Below are positions 18,683-27,024 of a DNA stretch of 39,131 nucleotides, in pieces. The notes under the pieces are model-generated. The model worked only from the letters and a program-made list of their open reading frames with translations. It made no database searches and had not been told where the DNA came from. Positions within the stretch are counted from its first letter, which is position 1; each line of letters begins with the position of its first letter. Origin of the DNA: a virus. Made by a program: the position numbers and the translations under genes. The stretch is from positions 1 to 39,131 of IMG/VR virus record IMGVR_UViG_3300044630_007080; one strand, given 5' to 3'.

Positions 18683-20244
18683 TCTTTATAGAAAGTATCT
18701 TTAAGATACTGATATAACGAAGGGGCTGTTTCTACAGCCTTTTTCCATTTTGTTTTCTTCTGTTCGAGTTTTTGAATCACAATAGAAAACTCTTGTTTAA
18801 GATCTGTACCAACAGGAAAGATGTGATTTAATAATGCGATATCGTTAGCATTCCAATTCATCCCTGCCGCTAAACAATTAATGCCTGGGTCTTCTTGAAA
18901 ATATCTCACAAAGTTTTTTTGATACATTGTTTGATAGTATAGACCCTGTGTTTGTAAATTATTAACTGTAGATGATAATTTAACGTAAGAGCGTTTTCCA
19001 ATATCTCGCCAATATTCCGAATCGTCGCGATGACTTAGTGCATAGTGCATTGAAACAAAATGTGCCCAATAGTTGAATTCGTCTTCGCATTTTAAATTAA
19101 ACTCATCTCGATCCCACTGACTTACGCTACCACGCAACAGCACACTACACAATGTTCGAGCAAATTCGTGTGTAGTAAGCAGCCCTGTGCTTTCTAATGG
19201 TTCGATAAATGCAGCACTTAGTCCTAAAGCAACAACATTTTTTTCCCATAAACGTTCATGAATGCCTACACGCATTTTTATATCTCTAAATTCACAATCG
19301 GTTGGATCAAGCCCTTTAGAAACTAGATGTTGTATAAAATCTGTTTTGGCTTGTTCCGGAGTTATGTATTTGTCGCTGTACACATAGCCTGTACCAATTC
19401 TTGACCATAACGGAATATTCCAAACCCAACCGTTGTCTAGTGCTGTGCAGTCTGTTACAGCATTCAGTTGAGATTCTTTATCAGTGTAATTAATTCTTGT
19501 AGCCCAAGCTCGATTGTTGGGCAGAAGATTTTCATAACTTTTAAATGGAACCTGTAATGCTTCTCCTAACAGCATAGATTTAAATCCAGTGCAGTCAACG
19601 AATAAATCGCCTGTGATTATTTCGCCGTTGTCCAATGTCAACGATGTGATCCCTGTTTCGTTTGTACCAACATCAACGACTTCTGCAGCAACGTGTACAA
19701 CTCCTCGAGGCTTGCAATGTTGATCACGCAACCAAATGCCTAGTTTTGCTGCATCAAAATGAAATGCAGTATCATTATAAAAATTAAAATTATCTAATTC
19801 TATATTGTCAACGCTGATCTTATTAGCATTGACCAATGCCATTTGGGAATAATAACAATTAACATAATCATCTGTTGATGTTTCTGGATACAATGCTTTT
19901 TTAATAAACCAATCATCTTTGAGATGTAGATTTCCAGTCAAACAAGGAAGGCCAAATGGATAATACCAAGTACCTGTATCTTTACTATAAAAGTTATTAA
20001 ACTTAATGGCGAGTTTATATGACGCATCAGTGGCTTTCATAAAATCGCGATCAGTTATTCCGACCATCCTAAGCCATCCGCGAATTCCTCCCACGGTGCT
20101 TTCGCCAACTCCTACAGTAGGAATACTAGGAGATTCGATGACTGTGATATTTTTATCTTTTAATTGCGTGACTAGAGATGCAGCAACAATCCAACCTGCA
20201 CTGCCTCCTCCAACAATTACAATATTTTTAATTTTTTGGCTCAT
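18679..20244 (-). CDS. Tryptophan halogenase family flavoenzyme
   Basis: The product has 521 aa, the usual length for flavin-dependent halogenases. It shows the N-terminal FAD-binding VGGGSAGW (residues 11-18), VGVGEST (44-50), and Lys77 in ASYKLAIKF at the position of the catalytic lysine (Lys79 in PrnA). The halogenase signature WxWxIP is present as WVWNIP (273-278), and an EPLEST block (348-353) holds the Glu-Ser pair near the active site. All known landmarks are intact, so it is a credible halogenase using FADH2, O2 and chloride or bromide; the substrate may be a free indole, a peptide or a protein. It is the last gene of a three-gene minus-strand operon, and its start overlaps the upstream gene by 17 bases. 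No flavin reductase is seen in the window. Confidence 0.88.
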   Translation of the reverse strand: MSQKIKNIVIVGGGSAGWIVAASLVTQLKDKNITVIESPSIPTVGVGESTVGGIRGWLRMVGITDRDFMKATDASYKLAIKFNNFYSKDTGTWYYPFGLPCLTGNLHLKDDWFIKKALYPETSTDDYVNCYYSQMALVNANKISVDNIELDNFNFYNDTAFHFDAAKLGIWLRDQHCKPRGVVHVAAEVVDVGTNETGITSLTLDNGEIITGDLFVDCTGFKSMLLGEALQVPFKSYENLLPNNRAWATRINYTDKESQLNAVTDCTALDNGWVWNIPLWSRIGTGYVYSDKYITPEQAKTDFIQHLVSKGLDPTDCEFRDIKMRVGIHERLWEKNVVALGLSAAFIEPLESTGLLTTHEFARTLCSVLLRGSVSQWDRDEFNLKCEDEFNYWAHFVSMHYALSHRDDSEYWRDIGKRSYVKLSSTVNNLQTQGLYYQTMYQKNFVRYFQEDPGINCLAAGMNWNANDIALLNHIFPVGTDLKQEFSIVIQKLEQKKTKWKKAVETAPSLYQYLKDTFYKD

Positions 20245-20959
20245 AAGGACACTGTTTTATTCTTTCTTCTTTCAATGAAGTGTATCTGTCATCGAGTGGT
20301 CTAAAGGTATCGGCCTGTCTAATATTGTTGCATAATTTAATTTCTTCCCAAGGAGTAGAACTTGGCACTAACTTGATCAGTTGATCTGAGTGAAATTTAA
20401 AGTATGCTATAGCATCGCCTTTTTTAATAACTATTTTTTCTTGGTTTGATCTAATTTCAAATACCAGCTCAACAGGTCTAGTCCACTTGCTGATATTAAA
20501 TTCTCCTGGAATTACTGCGGTTTTTTCAGTAAATTCGTTATGATGCATAAACGCAGGCAATACCTGCATCAGCACAGATTCGTCGCTGGTAAAAACATTA
20601 AGCCAGTCTATCCCAATAAGAGGAAATGGATTGGTTTCACTGTTATAATCTTCTAAAAATCGAGTATCGATTAGGTTGTCAAATACTTCTTGAGTTAAAT
20701 TTATACTGGTTACTGCTCTATTAGAATCAGTAATAGCGATGTCTAATGTAATATCAAACGGTGCTAAGAAAACAAATGTATTTTTTAAAAAATCAGTATG
20801 TGCAGGGCATTTTAAAAAAGTCGATCCTTTTCTAGTAGTCGCTATAATTTTTGTTAAATTTTTGTAAGGGTAGGTATCATCAAGTAGAGATTTCACACAA
20901 TCTAAATGATCAGTGTCCCATTGATGACTTGTGATAAAAGACCAGCGAACTATTTTCAT
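20228..20959 (-). CDS. Unrecognised protein between two halogenases
   Basis: The product has 243 aa and I do not recognise a family with confidence. Visible landmarks are a short N-terminal RWSFITSHQW segment, CPAHTDFLKNTFVFLAPFDI (about residues 51-70), and a second conserved-looking part PGEFNISKWTRPVELVFEI (about 151-169), followed by KKGDAIAYFKF. The strand-rich second half resembles a cupin or jelly-roll-like fold, but no clear metal triad is visible. Similar unknown proteins are, as far as I recall, found in marine T4-like phages. It overlaps the upstream halogenase by 4 bases (ATGA) and the downstream one by 17 bases, so the three are translationally coupled. That suggests a partner or substrate-handling role in the halogenation pathway, which is inference. 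Confidence 0.75.
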   Translation of the reverse strand: MKIVRWSFITSHQWDTDHLDCVKSLLDDTYPYKNLTKIIATTRKGSTFLKCPAHTDFLKNTFVFLAPFDITLDIAITDSNRAVTSINLTQEVFDNLIDTRFLEDYNSETNPFPLIGIDWLNVFTSDESVLMQVLPAFMHHNEFTEKTAVIPGEFNISKWTRPVELVFEIRSNQEKIVIKKGDAIAYFKFHSDQLIKLVPSSTPWEEIKLCNNIRQADTFRPLDDRYTSLKEERIKQCPYEPKN

Positions 20960-22425
20960 AGTTTAGTCAGCTCTGCGATACGGTCAACCTCCTTGCTGTG
21001 AGGCCTACTCCATATATGCCGATTCTTTTCGTGCTCGATATAATTTTTAACCAACAACTCGGCAGCTATGTCGTCGGAAATTGACAAATTTCGATTAGCT
21101 GGTTGATATCCCAGCTGTATCAACATCAAACTCCAATTAGACCCCCCAAACATATAATTGTATTTTCCTGCATTAGGAACTGATATGTTTGAGTTGCTAA
21201 GTTCTTCAATAAAATGATTCATCCTGCTAGAAGGTTGAAATTTAGCATTGACCCAATTCCAAAATTTACTAGAACGAGAACTATTAGCATAATGCATGCT
21301 GACAAAATCCACACAGTCTTCAAATAATATTTTCATCTGTAGATTAAAATTAGTTCTATCGATATCACTAAAACGTCTTTCATAGATCGCACTGTTTAAT
21401 TGTCCTATACCGTAGGTGATTAATCCGATGCCTGTGCTTTCTAACGGTTCAATAAAACCAGCACTTAGCCCGATACTTACAACATTGCCAGCCCACTGAT
21501 CTTCATTATAAAACGGGTCCCAATCTATAACTCTGATGTTTTCTTTTTTAATTCGATTGTCCCAGTGATCAACAAAATAGTCTTTGGCTTCGTCAATGTC
21601 TGTGATATCACGATTGAATACCATACCGCTACCGATTCTAGATGCTACTCCAATTTTCCAGATCCATCCGTGATCGACCGCCTCACATTCTGCATACGGT
21701 TTAAACTCAGCTGCACGATTTTGATACGGGATCGGACATGCAATTGCAGTGTTCACAAAAAGTCGATCGCTAAGGTCAATTCGGTTAGTAGGCTTACGCA
21801 ACACATTTTTAAATCCAGTGCAATCGATGTACAGATCACTTTGTATTAATTCTTTATTTTTTAATTCTAAAGATTCTATAGCATTCGAGTCTGTGTAGTT
21901 GACTTTCATTACATCAGAACGAATAATGTTGATTTTATCTTTTAATTTTTCCTGCAAAAATACAACTAACTTTCCGCAATCGACATGAAACGCATAATTA
22001 TCGATGCTGTTAGCATCCAACGCATTATAATCTATTGATACATCATAGCAGGACAGTGCATATTTTTTAAAATCCAGATGTTGATTGCATGACCAACTAT
22101 CCCAAACATTAACGCTGTTGCGTAGTTTTCGGTTGCCCTTATAAAACGGATGCCAAATATTGTCGTTAGGATGCCGCCAATTAGAAAATAATATTCCAGA
22201 CTTGTATCCGGTGTCCAATGCAGAAAACCAATCTTCTATTTTAAAACCACATTCTTCCATGAAAGGTTTGAAACTTAACAGTGTAGCTTCACCTACGCCA
22301 ATTGGGGTTCCTATTTCTTTATCAACCACTGTTATCTTAATATCTGGTTGATTTTTGTACAGATATGCCGCGGCGAGCCACCCGCTGGTTCCGCCTCCTA
22401 CAATGGTTATACTAGACACGTTCAT
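20956..22425 (-). CDS. Tryptophan halogenase family flavoenzyme, WxWxIG variant
   Basis: The product has 489 aa. The FAD-binding VGGGTSGW (residues 9-16), IGVGEAT (42-48), Lys75 in TGYKSGILF (catalytic lysine position) and EPLESTG (326-332) are intact. The signature WxWxIP reads WIWKIG (254-259), so the last Pro is Gly. The start has a good GAGGAAA ribosome binding site and a NATAARTA box upstream. It is the first gene of a minus-strand operon with the 243-aa unknown and a second halogenase. It is divergent, across 74 bp, from an oxygenase operon on the plus strand. Its function is probably halogenation of an aromatic substrate; the substrate is unknown. Confidence 0.85.
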   Translation of the reverse strand: MNVSSITIVGGGTSGWLAAAYLYKNQPDIKITVVDKEIGTPIGVGEATLLSFKPFMEECGFKIEDWFSALDTGYKSGILFSNWRHPNDNIWHPFYKGNRKLRNSVNVWDSWSCNQHLDFKKYALSCYDVSIDYNALDANSIDNYAFHVDCGKLVVFLQEKLKDKINIIRSDVMKVNYTDSNAIESLELKNKELIQSDLYIDCTGFKNVLRKPTNRIDLSDRLFVNTAIACPIPYQNRAAEFKPYAECEAVDHGWIWKIGVASRIGSGMVFNRDITDIDEAKDYFVDHWDNRIKKENIRVIDWDPFYNEDQWAGNVVSIGLSAGFIEPLESTGIGLITYGIGQLNSAIYERRFSDIDRTNFNLQMKILFEDCVDFVSMHYANSSRSSKFWNWVNAKFQPSSRMNHFIEELSNSNISVPNAGKYNYMFGGSNWSLMLIQLGYQPANRNLSISDDIAAELLVKNYIEHEKNRHIWSRPHSKEVDRIAELTKL

Positions 22426-22450
22426 ATATTTCCTCAGACTTGATGTAATG

Positions 22451-22458
22451 TACTTATA
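22451..22458 (-). promoter_or_regulatory. NATAARTA promoter-like box TATAAGTA
   Basis: TATAAGTA on the minus strand lies 25 bases before the ATG of the halogenase at 22425. It differs from the T4 late consensus at one position. The same 25-base spacing is seen for CATAAGTA before the halogenase at 31130, which makes a regulatory role more likely than chance alone. Confidence 0.4.
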
Positions 22459-22484
22459 TTTTTTTTGATGGCCGCTGTTAATTT

Positions 22485-22492
22485 CATAAATA
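22485..22492 (+). promoter_or_regulatory. T4-late-like promoter box CATAAATA, close to start codon
   Basis: CATAAATA lies only 7 bases before the ATG at 22500, and no ribosome binding site is visible. With T4 late spacing (the box ends at -6), transcription would begin about two bases before the ATG, giving an almost leaderless message. Confidence 0.4.
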
Positions 22493-22499
22493 TCGCAAT

Positions 22500-23087
22500 A
22501 TGATACAGATTATCGATGACTTTATATCAGCTGATTTTCAAGAAGAGATTAAACACACGCTGCTTGGGCATAGTTTCCCATGGTACTTTACTGAAGATAT
22601 TACTTTTGGAAAATCTCTAGTCGAATCTCAAAATCTAGGCCAGCCTCATCCTGCTCACGCACATCTATTTTGTAGGAACAAGAAGCCTACAAGCAACTAC
22701 TTTGACCTAGTACTGCCGTTAGCACATTTTGGAGCATCGGCAGCAAATTTTAAATTTAATAATGTTGTGCAGTGCAGGAGTTTTTTGCAGTATCCGTTAA
22801 GCAATGATTTTTTAGAGAAGAATATAGATAAACTGCATATTGATTTACCGTACGACCATTTGGTGGTATTATATTACGTCATCGATTCCGACGGAGACAC
22901 ATTAATTGTTGATAAAGTTAGAAAAGGCAACATCGAAGAATATCATCATAGTGCCGAGGATTACAAAATACTGCAACGAGTAAAGCCAAAACAAGGTCGA
23001 GCAGTGATATTTGATGGTAAGTATTATCATACCGCAGAACAACCATCAACGAATATGCGTTGTATTATTAATTTTGATATCGTATAA
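22500..23087 (+). CDS. 2-oxoglutarate/Fe(II) oxygenase, prolyl-hydroxylase-like (FPW type)
   Basis: The product has 195 aa. It has an N-terminal IIDDFIS and a FPWYF block (26-30). The double-stranded beta-helix core has iron ligands His113 and Asp115 (HID), a YYVIDSDGDT strand (125-134), distal His177 (YYHT) and Arg187 ten residues later, which would bind the 2-oxoglutarate carboxylate. All expected residues are present, so it should be a functional hydroxylase of protein residues or small molecules. It is the first of four overlapping plus-strand oxygenase genes; its TAA overlaps the next ATG by one base. It belongs with 23087, 28946 and 31159 in one FPW subgroup. The substrate is unknown. 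Confidence 0.85.
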   Translation: MIQIIDDFISADFQEEIKHTLLGHSFPWYFTEDITFGKSLVESQNLGQPHPAHAHLFCRNKKPTSNYFDLVLPLAHFGASAANFKFNNVVQCRSFLQYPLSNDFLEKNIDKLHIDLPYDHLVVLYYVIDSDGDTLIVDKVRKGNIEEYHHSAEDYKILQRVKPKQGRAVIFDGKYYHTAEQPSTNMRCIINFDIV

Positions 23088-23701
23088 TGATCAACAGTAA
23101 AATACATGTAATAGATAACTTTTTACCAGACCTTGAATTTTTAAAATTACAAGAACATGTACTGTCGGTTAATTTTCCTTGGTTCTATTGCGAACATGTA
23201 TCACTGGCGCCTGAAGACAATGTAATTCAAGATCCGTTAGCAGTCGAGACTGATGGGTTCCATCATATTTTTTATGATAAAGAATACAAAGTTCAGAGTT
23301 TTACCTATGACTATCTAGATAATTTTTTAAAACGATTGGAAGAATCTCTAGGTTTTACACAAGAACATCTTGTGAGATTCAGGGCCAGTATGAAAAGTCC
23401 TAAAGTTAATTTTACTGAAAAAAATTACAACTTGCCCCATGTGGATTATTTTTTTCCTCATGAGACCATGATATATTACCTCAACGACTCAGACGGCGAT
23501 ACTCGTATATTTGATCAAGAGTTTGAAGCCACAACGAATAATTTTGGAATCGGTCACCACGATACATTCACAACAAAACATCAAATAACTCCAAAAGCCA
23601 ATCGATTACTTTGGTTTAACGGTTTTAGGTATCACACAGCCAGCAACCCAATAAATTCTAATAGAAGAGTTATCCTTAACATTAATTTACTACCACGATG
23701 A
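23087..23701 (+). CDS. 2-oxoglutarate/Fe(II) oxygenase, prolyl-hydroxylase-like (FPW type)
   Basis: The product has 204 aa. The N-terminal HVIDNFL and FPWFY (30-34) blocks match the preceding gene. The active-site residues are His118 and Asp120 (HVD), a strand YYLNDSDGDTRIFD (130-143), His183 (RYHT) and Arg193 ten residues later. It is clearly paralogous to the gene at 22500, with about the same length and layout, so the pair looks like a tandem duplication that has diverged. The start codon shares a base with the upstream stop, and the next gene starts in an ATGA overlap, so translation is coupled. The role is hydroxylation of an unknown substrate. Confidence 0.85.
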   Translation: MINSKIHVIDNFLPDLEFLKLQEHVLSVNFPWFYCEHVSLAPEDNVIQDPLAVETDGFHHIFYDKEYKVQSFTYDYLDNFLKRLEESLGFTQEHLVRFRASMKSPKVNFTEKNYNLPHVDYFFPHETMIYYLNDSDGDTRIFDQEFEATTNNFGIGHHDTFTTKHQITPKANRLLWFNGFRYHTASNPINSNRRVILNINLLPR

Positions 23702-24312
23702 GATTAGATCACCTGTTTCCAATTCCTATTGTTAGAATATCCGTCGATCCGTCGATGGTTGAGAACACGCGATCTCTAGTCAATCAATATATAGATTCTG
23801 AAAAACTCATAAGCCCGGACACTGCCCATACCGAATTGTTGACTACGTTTTATGACAGTAAGGATTTTTTAGGTAAGCTAAACGACCGATCTCTTTTAAA
23901 CTTTATAAATGCTAAATCAAGAGAATTTTTAAATCTTCGAGGATTTGATCCGAAGTGTTATTTAGAAATAACTTCGTGGCTACAGCTATATCCGCCCGGA
24001 ACACATTTTAATAAACATGATCACTACGGCGCAATTATCAGCGGTGTTTTATATTTAGAAACACCGCCTGGCTGTGGCAATATAAGATTTTATAATCCAA
24101 ACACTGGACGCAGAGCAACTGATGTATTTTTTGATCGAATAAAGATAACATCAAATGAATACAACTACAGTTATGTCGAATATACTCCGATAAAAGGTGA
24201 AATGATAATGTTTGAATCTTGGCTAGAACACTCAGTTGATATGAATGTAGCAACTGAAAATAGAATTGCAATTTCTTTTAATATTTGGGGAGATACACAT
24301 GCCCAAAGTTGA
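23698..24312 (+). CDS. 2-oxoglutarate/Fe(II) oxygenase-like protein, HxH type
   Basis: The product has 204 aa. It starts with the LFPIPIVRI segment common in the 2OG-FeII_Oxy_5 type family (PF13759/TIGR02466-like). The core has H107-D-H109 followed by ISGVLYLETPPGCGNIRFYNP (strand and turn), distal His178 (LEHSV) and Arg189 eleven residues later. The usual HxD pair is thus HxH, a pattern shared by four further genes here (24299, 27017, 27664, 28326). Whether the second His is an iron ligand or the motif is offset is uncertain. It is third in the overlapping plus-strand oxygenase operon. Confidence 0.78.
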   Translation: MRLDHLFPIPIVRISVDPSMVENTRSLVNQYIDSEKLISPDTAHTELLTTFYDSKDFLGKLNDRSLLNFINAKSREFLNLRGFDPKCYLEITSWLQLYPPGTHFNKHDHYGAIISGVLYLETPPGCGNIRFYNPNTGRRATDVFFDRIKITSNEYNYSYVEYTPIKGEMIMFESWLEHSVDMNVATENRIAISFNIWGDTHAQS

Positions 24313-24880
24313 AATGTGGTTTCCTGTTGCAGTATATCAGGAAGATAATTTAATTTCTCAAGAAGAAAATACAGAATTAGTAAACTATTCGTTGGAACTT
24401 CGAAAAAAGGTTCCATCTGGCGGAGAAGATTGGTATGGTGATACGTACAATACTCATGGCACATACGATCTTAGAAAAGATATCAAATTTCGACCACTAT
24501 TAAATTTGATATCGATGCATGCAAACAATTTTGCTAAAATGCATAACTCCGATGCCAGCTACGAGATCAGTTATGCATGGCTTAACATCAATACCGAAAA
24601 CACCTATCAAGAATTACATACGCATAACAGTGCTATTTTTAGTTGTTCTTATTATCTGTCTGCTCCGTCTGGCAGCGGCGGAATAGTGTTTGAGGATCCT
24701 AAAGAACCTGATATGTTTCCATTAAAGGCAATCGGGGAGAAAAATTCTTTAAGTTTCACTCGAATAAAATATCCAGCAACTGAAAGATCCTTGCTGATAT
24801 TTAGATCATATCTAAGACACATGGTTCAGCCCGGATCTAACATCGAGCCTAGAATTTCGATAGCTGTTAATTTTATATAA
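24299..24880 (+). CDS. 2-oxoglutarate/Fe(II) oxygenase-like protein, HxH type
   Basis: I chose the ATG at 24299 (193 aa) rather than the more upstream one at 24266. It is preceded by a GGGGAGA ribosome binding site, and the protein then begins with the MWFPVAVYQ segment matching the family start. The core has H107-T-H109, then SAIFSCSYYLSAP and a SGSGGIVFEDP turn, distal His174 (LRHMV) and Arg185. It overlaps the upstream gene by 14 bases. It ends two bases before the convergent methyltransferase gene, without a visible terminator. The substrate is unknown; the family often hydroxylates proteins or peptides, but this is not established for phage members. Confidence 0.78.
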   Translation: MPKVEMWFPVAVYQEDNLISQEENTELVNYSLELRKKVPSGGEDWYGDTYNTHGTYDLRKDIKFRPLLNLISMHANNFAKMHNSDASYEISYAWLNINTENTYQELHTHNSAIFSCSYYLSAPSGSGGIVFEDPKEPDMFPLKAIGEKNSLSFTRIKYPATERSLLIFRSYLRHMVQPGSNIEPRISIAVNFI

Positions 24881-24882
24881 AT

Positions 24883-25524
24883 TTATCTGTTGTATCTTAT
24901 ATTTGGATTGATTTTTTCTAGTACAAACATATATCCTAGACAATTTTCAAAATCAGTATCGGTTACAAACGGTATCTCTTTTGCCAATATTACTTTAAAA
25001 AAGTTAGAAGAATAATATTCTATTTCCCCCAAAAATATCGGCGGCGGCATACACGAATCTATAATAGGCTGACACGGACTACCTGTTATAATAATCAGCT
25101 TTCCGTTATCAGCTAATAAGATATTCAATTTTTCAAAAATTTCTTGTAATCTATTTTTGTAATTATGTAAAAATCCTCTATCGTAAATTACATCAAATTT
25201 TTTGTCTGTAGTTCCTTGAAAAAAATCTGTTGCTATAAAATTTACTTTAGAATTTATATGTATTTTTTTTGATAATTCTATTACGTCTTCTGAAATATCT
25301 ATAGCTGTAACATTAAATCCTCGATCAGCAAGATATACGCTGTCGTATCCGCTTCCGCATCCTAATTCTAAAAGTTCACCAGCATTTAAATCAACAGAAT
25401 CTAAAAATTGTTTCAGGTTCGGATCAACTGTTTTGATCTCCCAAGGAATAACATCGCTATTATTTTTAGAAGCGAATTTTACTTTTCCTTTATAAACGTT
25501 TTTCCAATATGTATTATCGTCCAT
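24883..25524 (-). CDS. Class I SAM-dependent methyltransferase, TPMT-like
   Basis: The product has 213 aa. The SAM-binding motif LELGCGSGYDS (52-62) is followed by an acidic end of the second strand in VTAIDIS (72-78). A DFF element and FDVIYDRGFLH precede the third conserved block, and a later strand GKLIIITG closes the core. The N-terminal YWKNVY and PWE elements and the IYDRGF block recall the thiopurine/thiol (TPMT) methyltransferase superfamily, which also includes halide and thiocyanate methyltransferases. The substrate cannot be read from the sequence. It is the last gene of a minus-strand operon with a halogenase and two oxygenases, so it probably modifies the same product. Confidence 0.82.
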   Translation of the reverse strand: MDDNTYWKNVYKGKVKFASKNNSDVIPWEIKTVDPNLKQFLDSVDLNAGELLELGCGSGYDSVYLADRGFNVTAIDISEDVIELSKKIHINSKVNFIATDFFQGTTDKKFDVIYDRGFLHNYKNRLQEIFEKLNILLADNGKLIIITGSPCQPIIDSCMPPPIFLGEIEYYSSNFFKVILAKEIPFVTDTDFENCLGYMFVLEKINPNIRYNR

Positions 25525-25551
25525 GATAGTTTTTGATTAAATTTGTCTATT

Positions 25552-27024
25552 TTATATAAGTTTTTTATTTCGAATTGATGAAATAAATTCTTTATGGCTT
25601 ACAGTGGGATTCATTTTTTCAAGAGTTCTAGTTTCTCGTATGAAATTTTCAGCAACATTTTTTATATCATGATGCATCATATCGTACTCTTGTTTTATTT
25701 TTACTCGATCAAATAAATCTAATCCGGCAAGCACCTGTAGATAATGTGCATCTCGAAACAAAACATACGCAGTCTGACTATTGAAGTCGTCGACTATAGG
25801 TAAGTTTGTTCGCCATTTCTCTAAATTTTCTTTAAGTGAATCTGGAAGTTCTATTTGAGAAACATCTTTCCAAAATTGTGTATTGGTTTTATTTGTGATA
25901 TAATGTAATATTACAAAATCACGAATGTTCGTCATTATATCGTTTACATCTTTGTTGTATTTTTCAATAGTCTTTTCAGTGTAGTTAGGCAAGCGATGCA
26001 TTAATAGAAACGCCTGTTGGATACTGGTGCCTATTGATGTGGCCTCCAACGGCTCGATGAAATTAGCACTCAGCCCAATAGCACAACAATTCTTAATCCA
26101 CACACGATCTAAATGTCCAGGATCAAAATTAATATGCTTTCCGACAGTTATTTCATGCCCTAAAAATTTCTCAACCTCGGCCTTGGCCTGTTCTGCATTG
26201 ATGTAATCACTGTCAAAAATATATCCGTTTCCACATCTACCCCAAACAGGAATATTAAACATCCATCCGTAGTCCATTGCTTGTGCAGTGGTCCACATAT
26301 TGTATTCTTCTTTTTCTTCGGTCGGAAAAACTATTGCAGATTTCATTTTAAGATATTTGCTATGTGATTGCCAGGTAGCTCCTAGTTTAGATATCAACAA
26401 TTTTTTAAATCCTGTACAGTCGATATAGAAATCTGAAGAATAGGTATTATGTTCTCCTACTAACTGTTTGATATCCCCAGCATTAGACAACTGCACATCT
26501 AAGATTTCGTCGTCAATCACATCGATGCCTCGAATTCCTGCAATTTTAGTGAGGAAATCGTTTAATTTGTTAGTATTAAAATGGTATTGATTGAAAGGAG
26601 ACCCGCTGTCTGGTTCTAGATGTTTAGCATATACTTTGTTTTCCCAAACAAGGCTGGGATTAAGCATATGATTCGGTGCTCTAGAGCTTAACAATTTTCC
26701 GTATACTGTAGGATATTGTCCGTTTTTGATATCATTTTCTGGACCTATGCTGTGTAGGTAATCTTGTTTGCCCCATCCCTTAAACATAATTCCACATTTA
26801 AATGTGGCGTCGCAGTGCCTGATTACAGTTTGAAAAGGAACATTTATATATTTCATAAACTCGTTCCAGTGTTCGGTGCTGCCTTCACCAACACCTATAA
26901 TACCAATTTTTTTGGAACGGATCACTTCAACCTGTAAATGAGGAAATCTTGTTTTTAAAATTAATGCAGCAGTAAATCCTGCGGTTCCGCCGCCGACCAC
27001 TGATATTTTTTCTAATTTATTCAT
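25552..27024 (-). CDS. Tryptophan halogenase family flavoenzyme, WxFxIP variant
   Basis: The start chosen is the ATG at 27024 (490 aa), which gives MNKLEKISVVGGG at the FAD-binding end and overlaps the upstream stop by 8 bases; an upstream ATG at 27069 would add 15 unrelated residues. VGGGTAGF (10-17), IGVGEGS (43-49) and Lys76 (ATFKCGIMF) are present. The signature is WMFNIP (254-259), with Phe for the second Trp. The block is EPLEATS (324-330), with Ala where Ser usually follows Glu. The fold is clearly halogenase-like, but these two changes make activity or halide handling less certain. It sits between two oxygenases and the methyltransferase. Confidence 0.85.
   Translation of the reverse strand: MNKLEKISVVGGGTAGFTAALILKTRFPHLQVEVIRSKKIGIIGVGEGSTEHWNEFMKYINVPFQTVIRHCDATFKCGIMFKGWGKQDYLHSIGPENDIKNGQYPTVYGKLLSSRAPNHMLNPSLVWENKVYAKHLEPDSGSPFNQYHFNTNKLNDFLTKIAGIRGIDVIDDEILDVQLSNAGDIKQLVGEHNTYSSDFYIDCTGFKKLLISKLGATWQSHSKYLKMKSAIVFPTEEKEEYNMWTTAQAMDYGWMFNIPVWGRCGNGYIFDSDYINAEQAKAEVEKFLGHEITVGKHINFDPGHLDRVWIKNCCAIGLSANFIEPLEATSIGTSIQQAFLLMHRLPNYTEKTIEKYNKDVNDIMTNIRDFVILHYITNKTNTQFWKDVSQIELPDSLKENLEKWRTNLPIVDDFNSQTAYVLFRDAHYLQVLAGLDLFDRVKIKQEYDMMHHDIKNVAENFIRETRTLEKMNPTVSHKEFISSIRNKKLI

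Noticed and set aside
24266-24298. Upstream ATG for the fourth oxygenase gene
   Set aside because: It would add 11 residues that overlap the preceding gene further and has no ribosome binding site. The ATG at 24299 has GGGGAGA and matches the family start.
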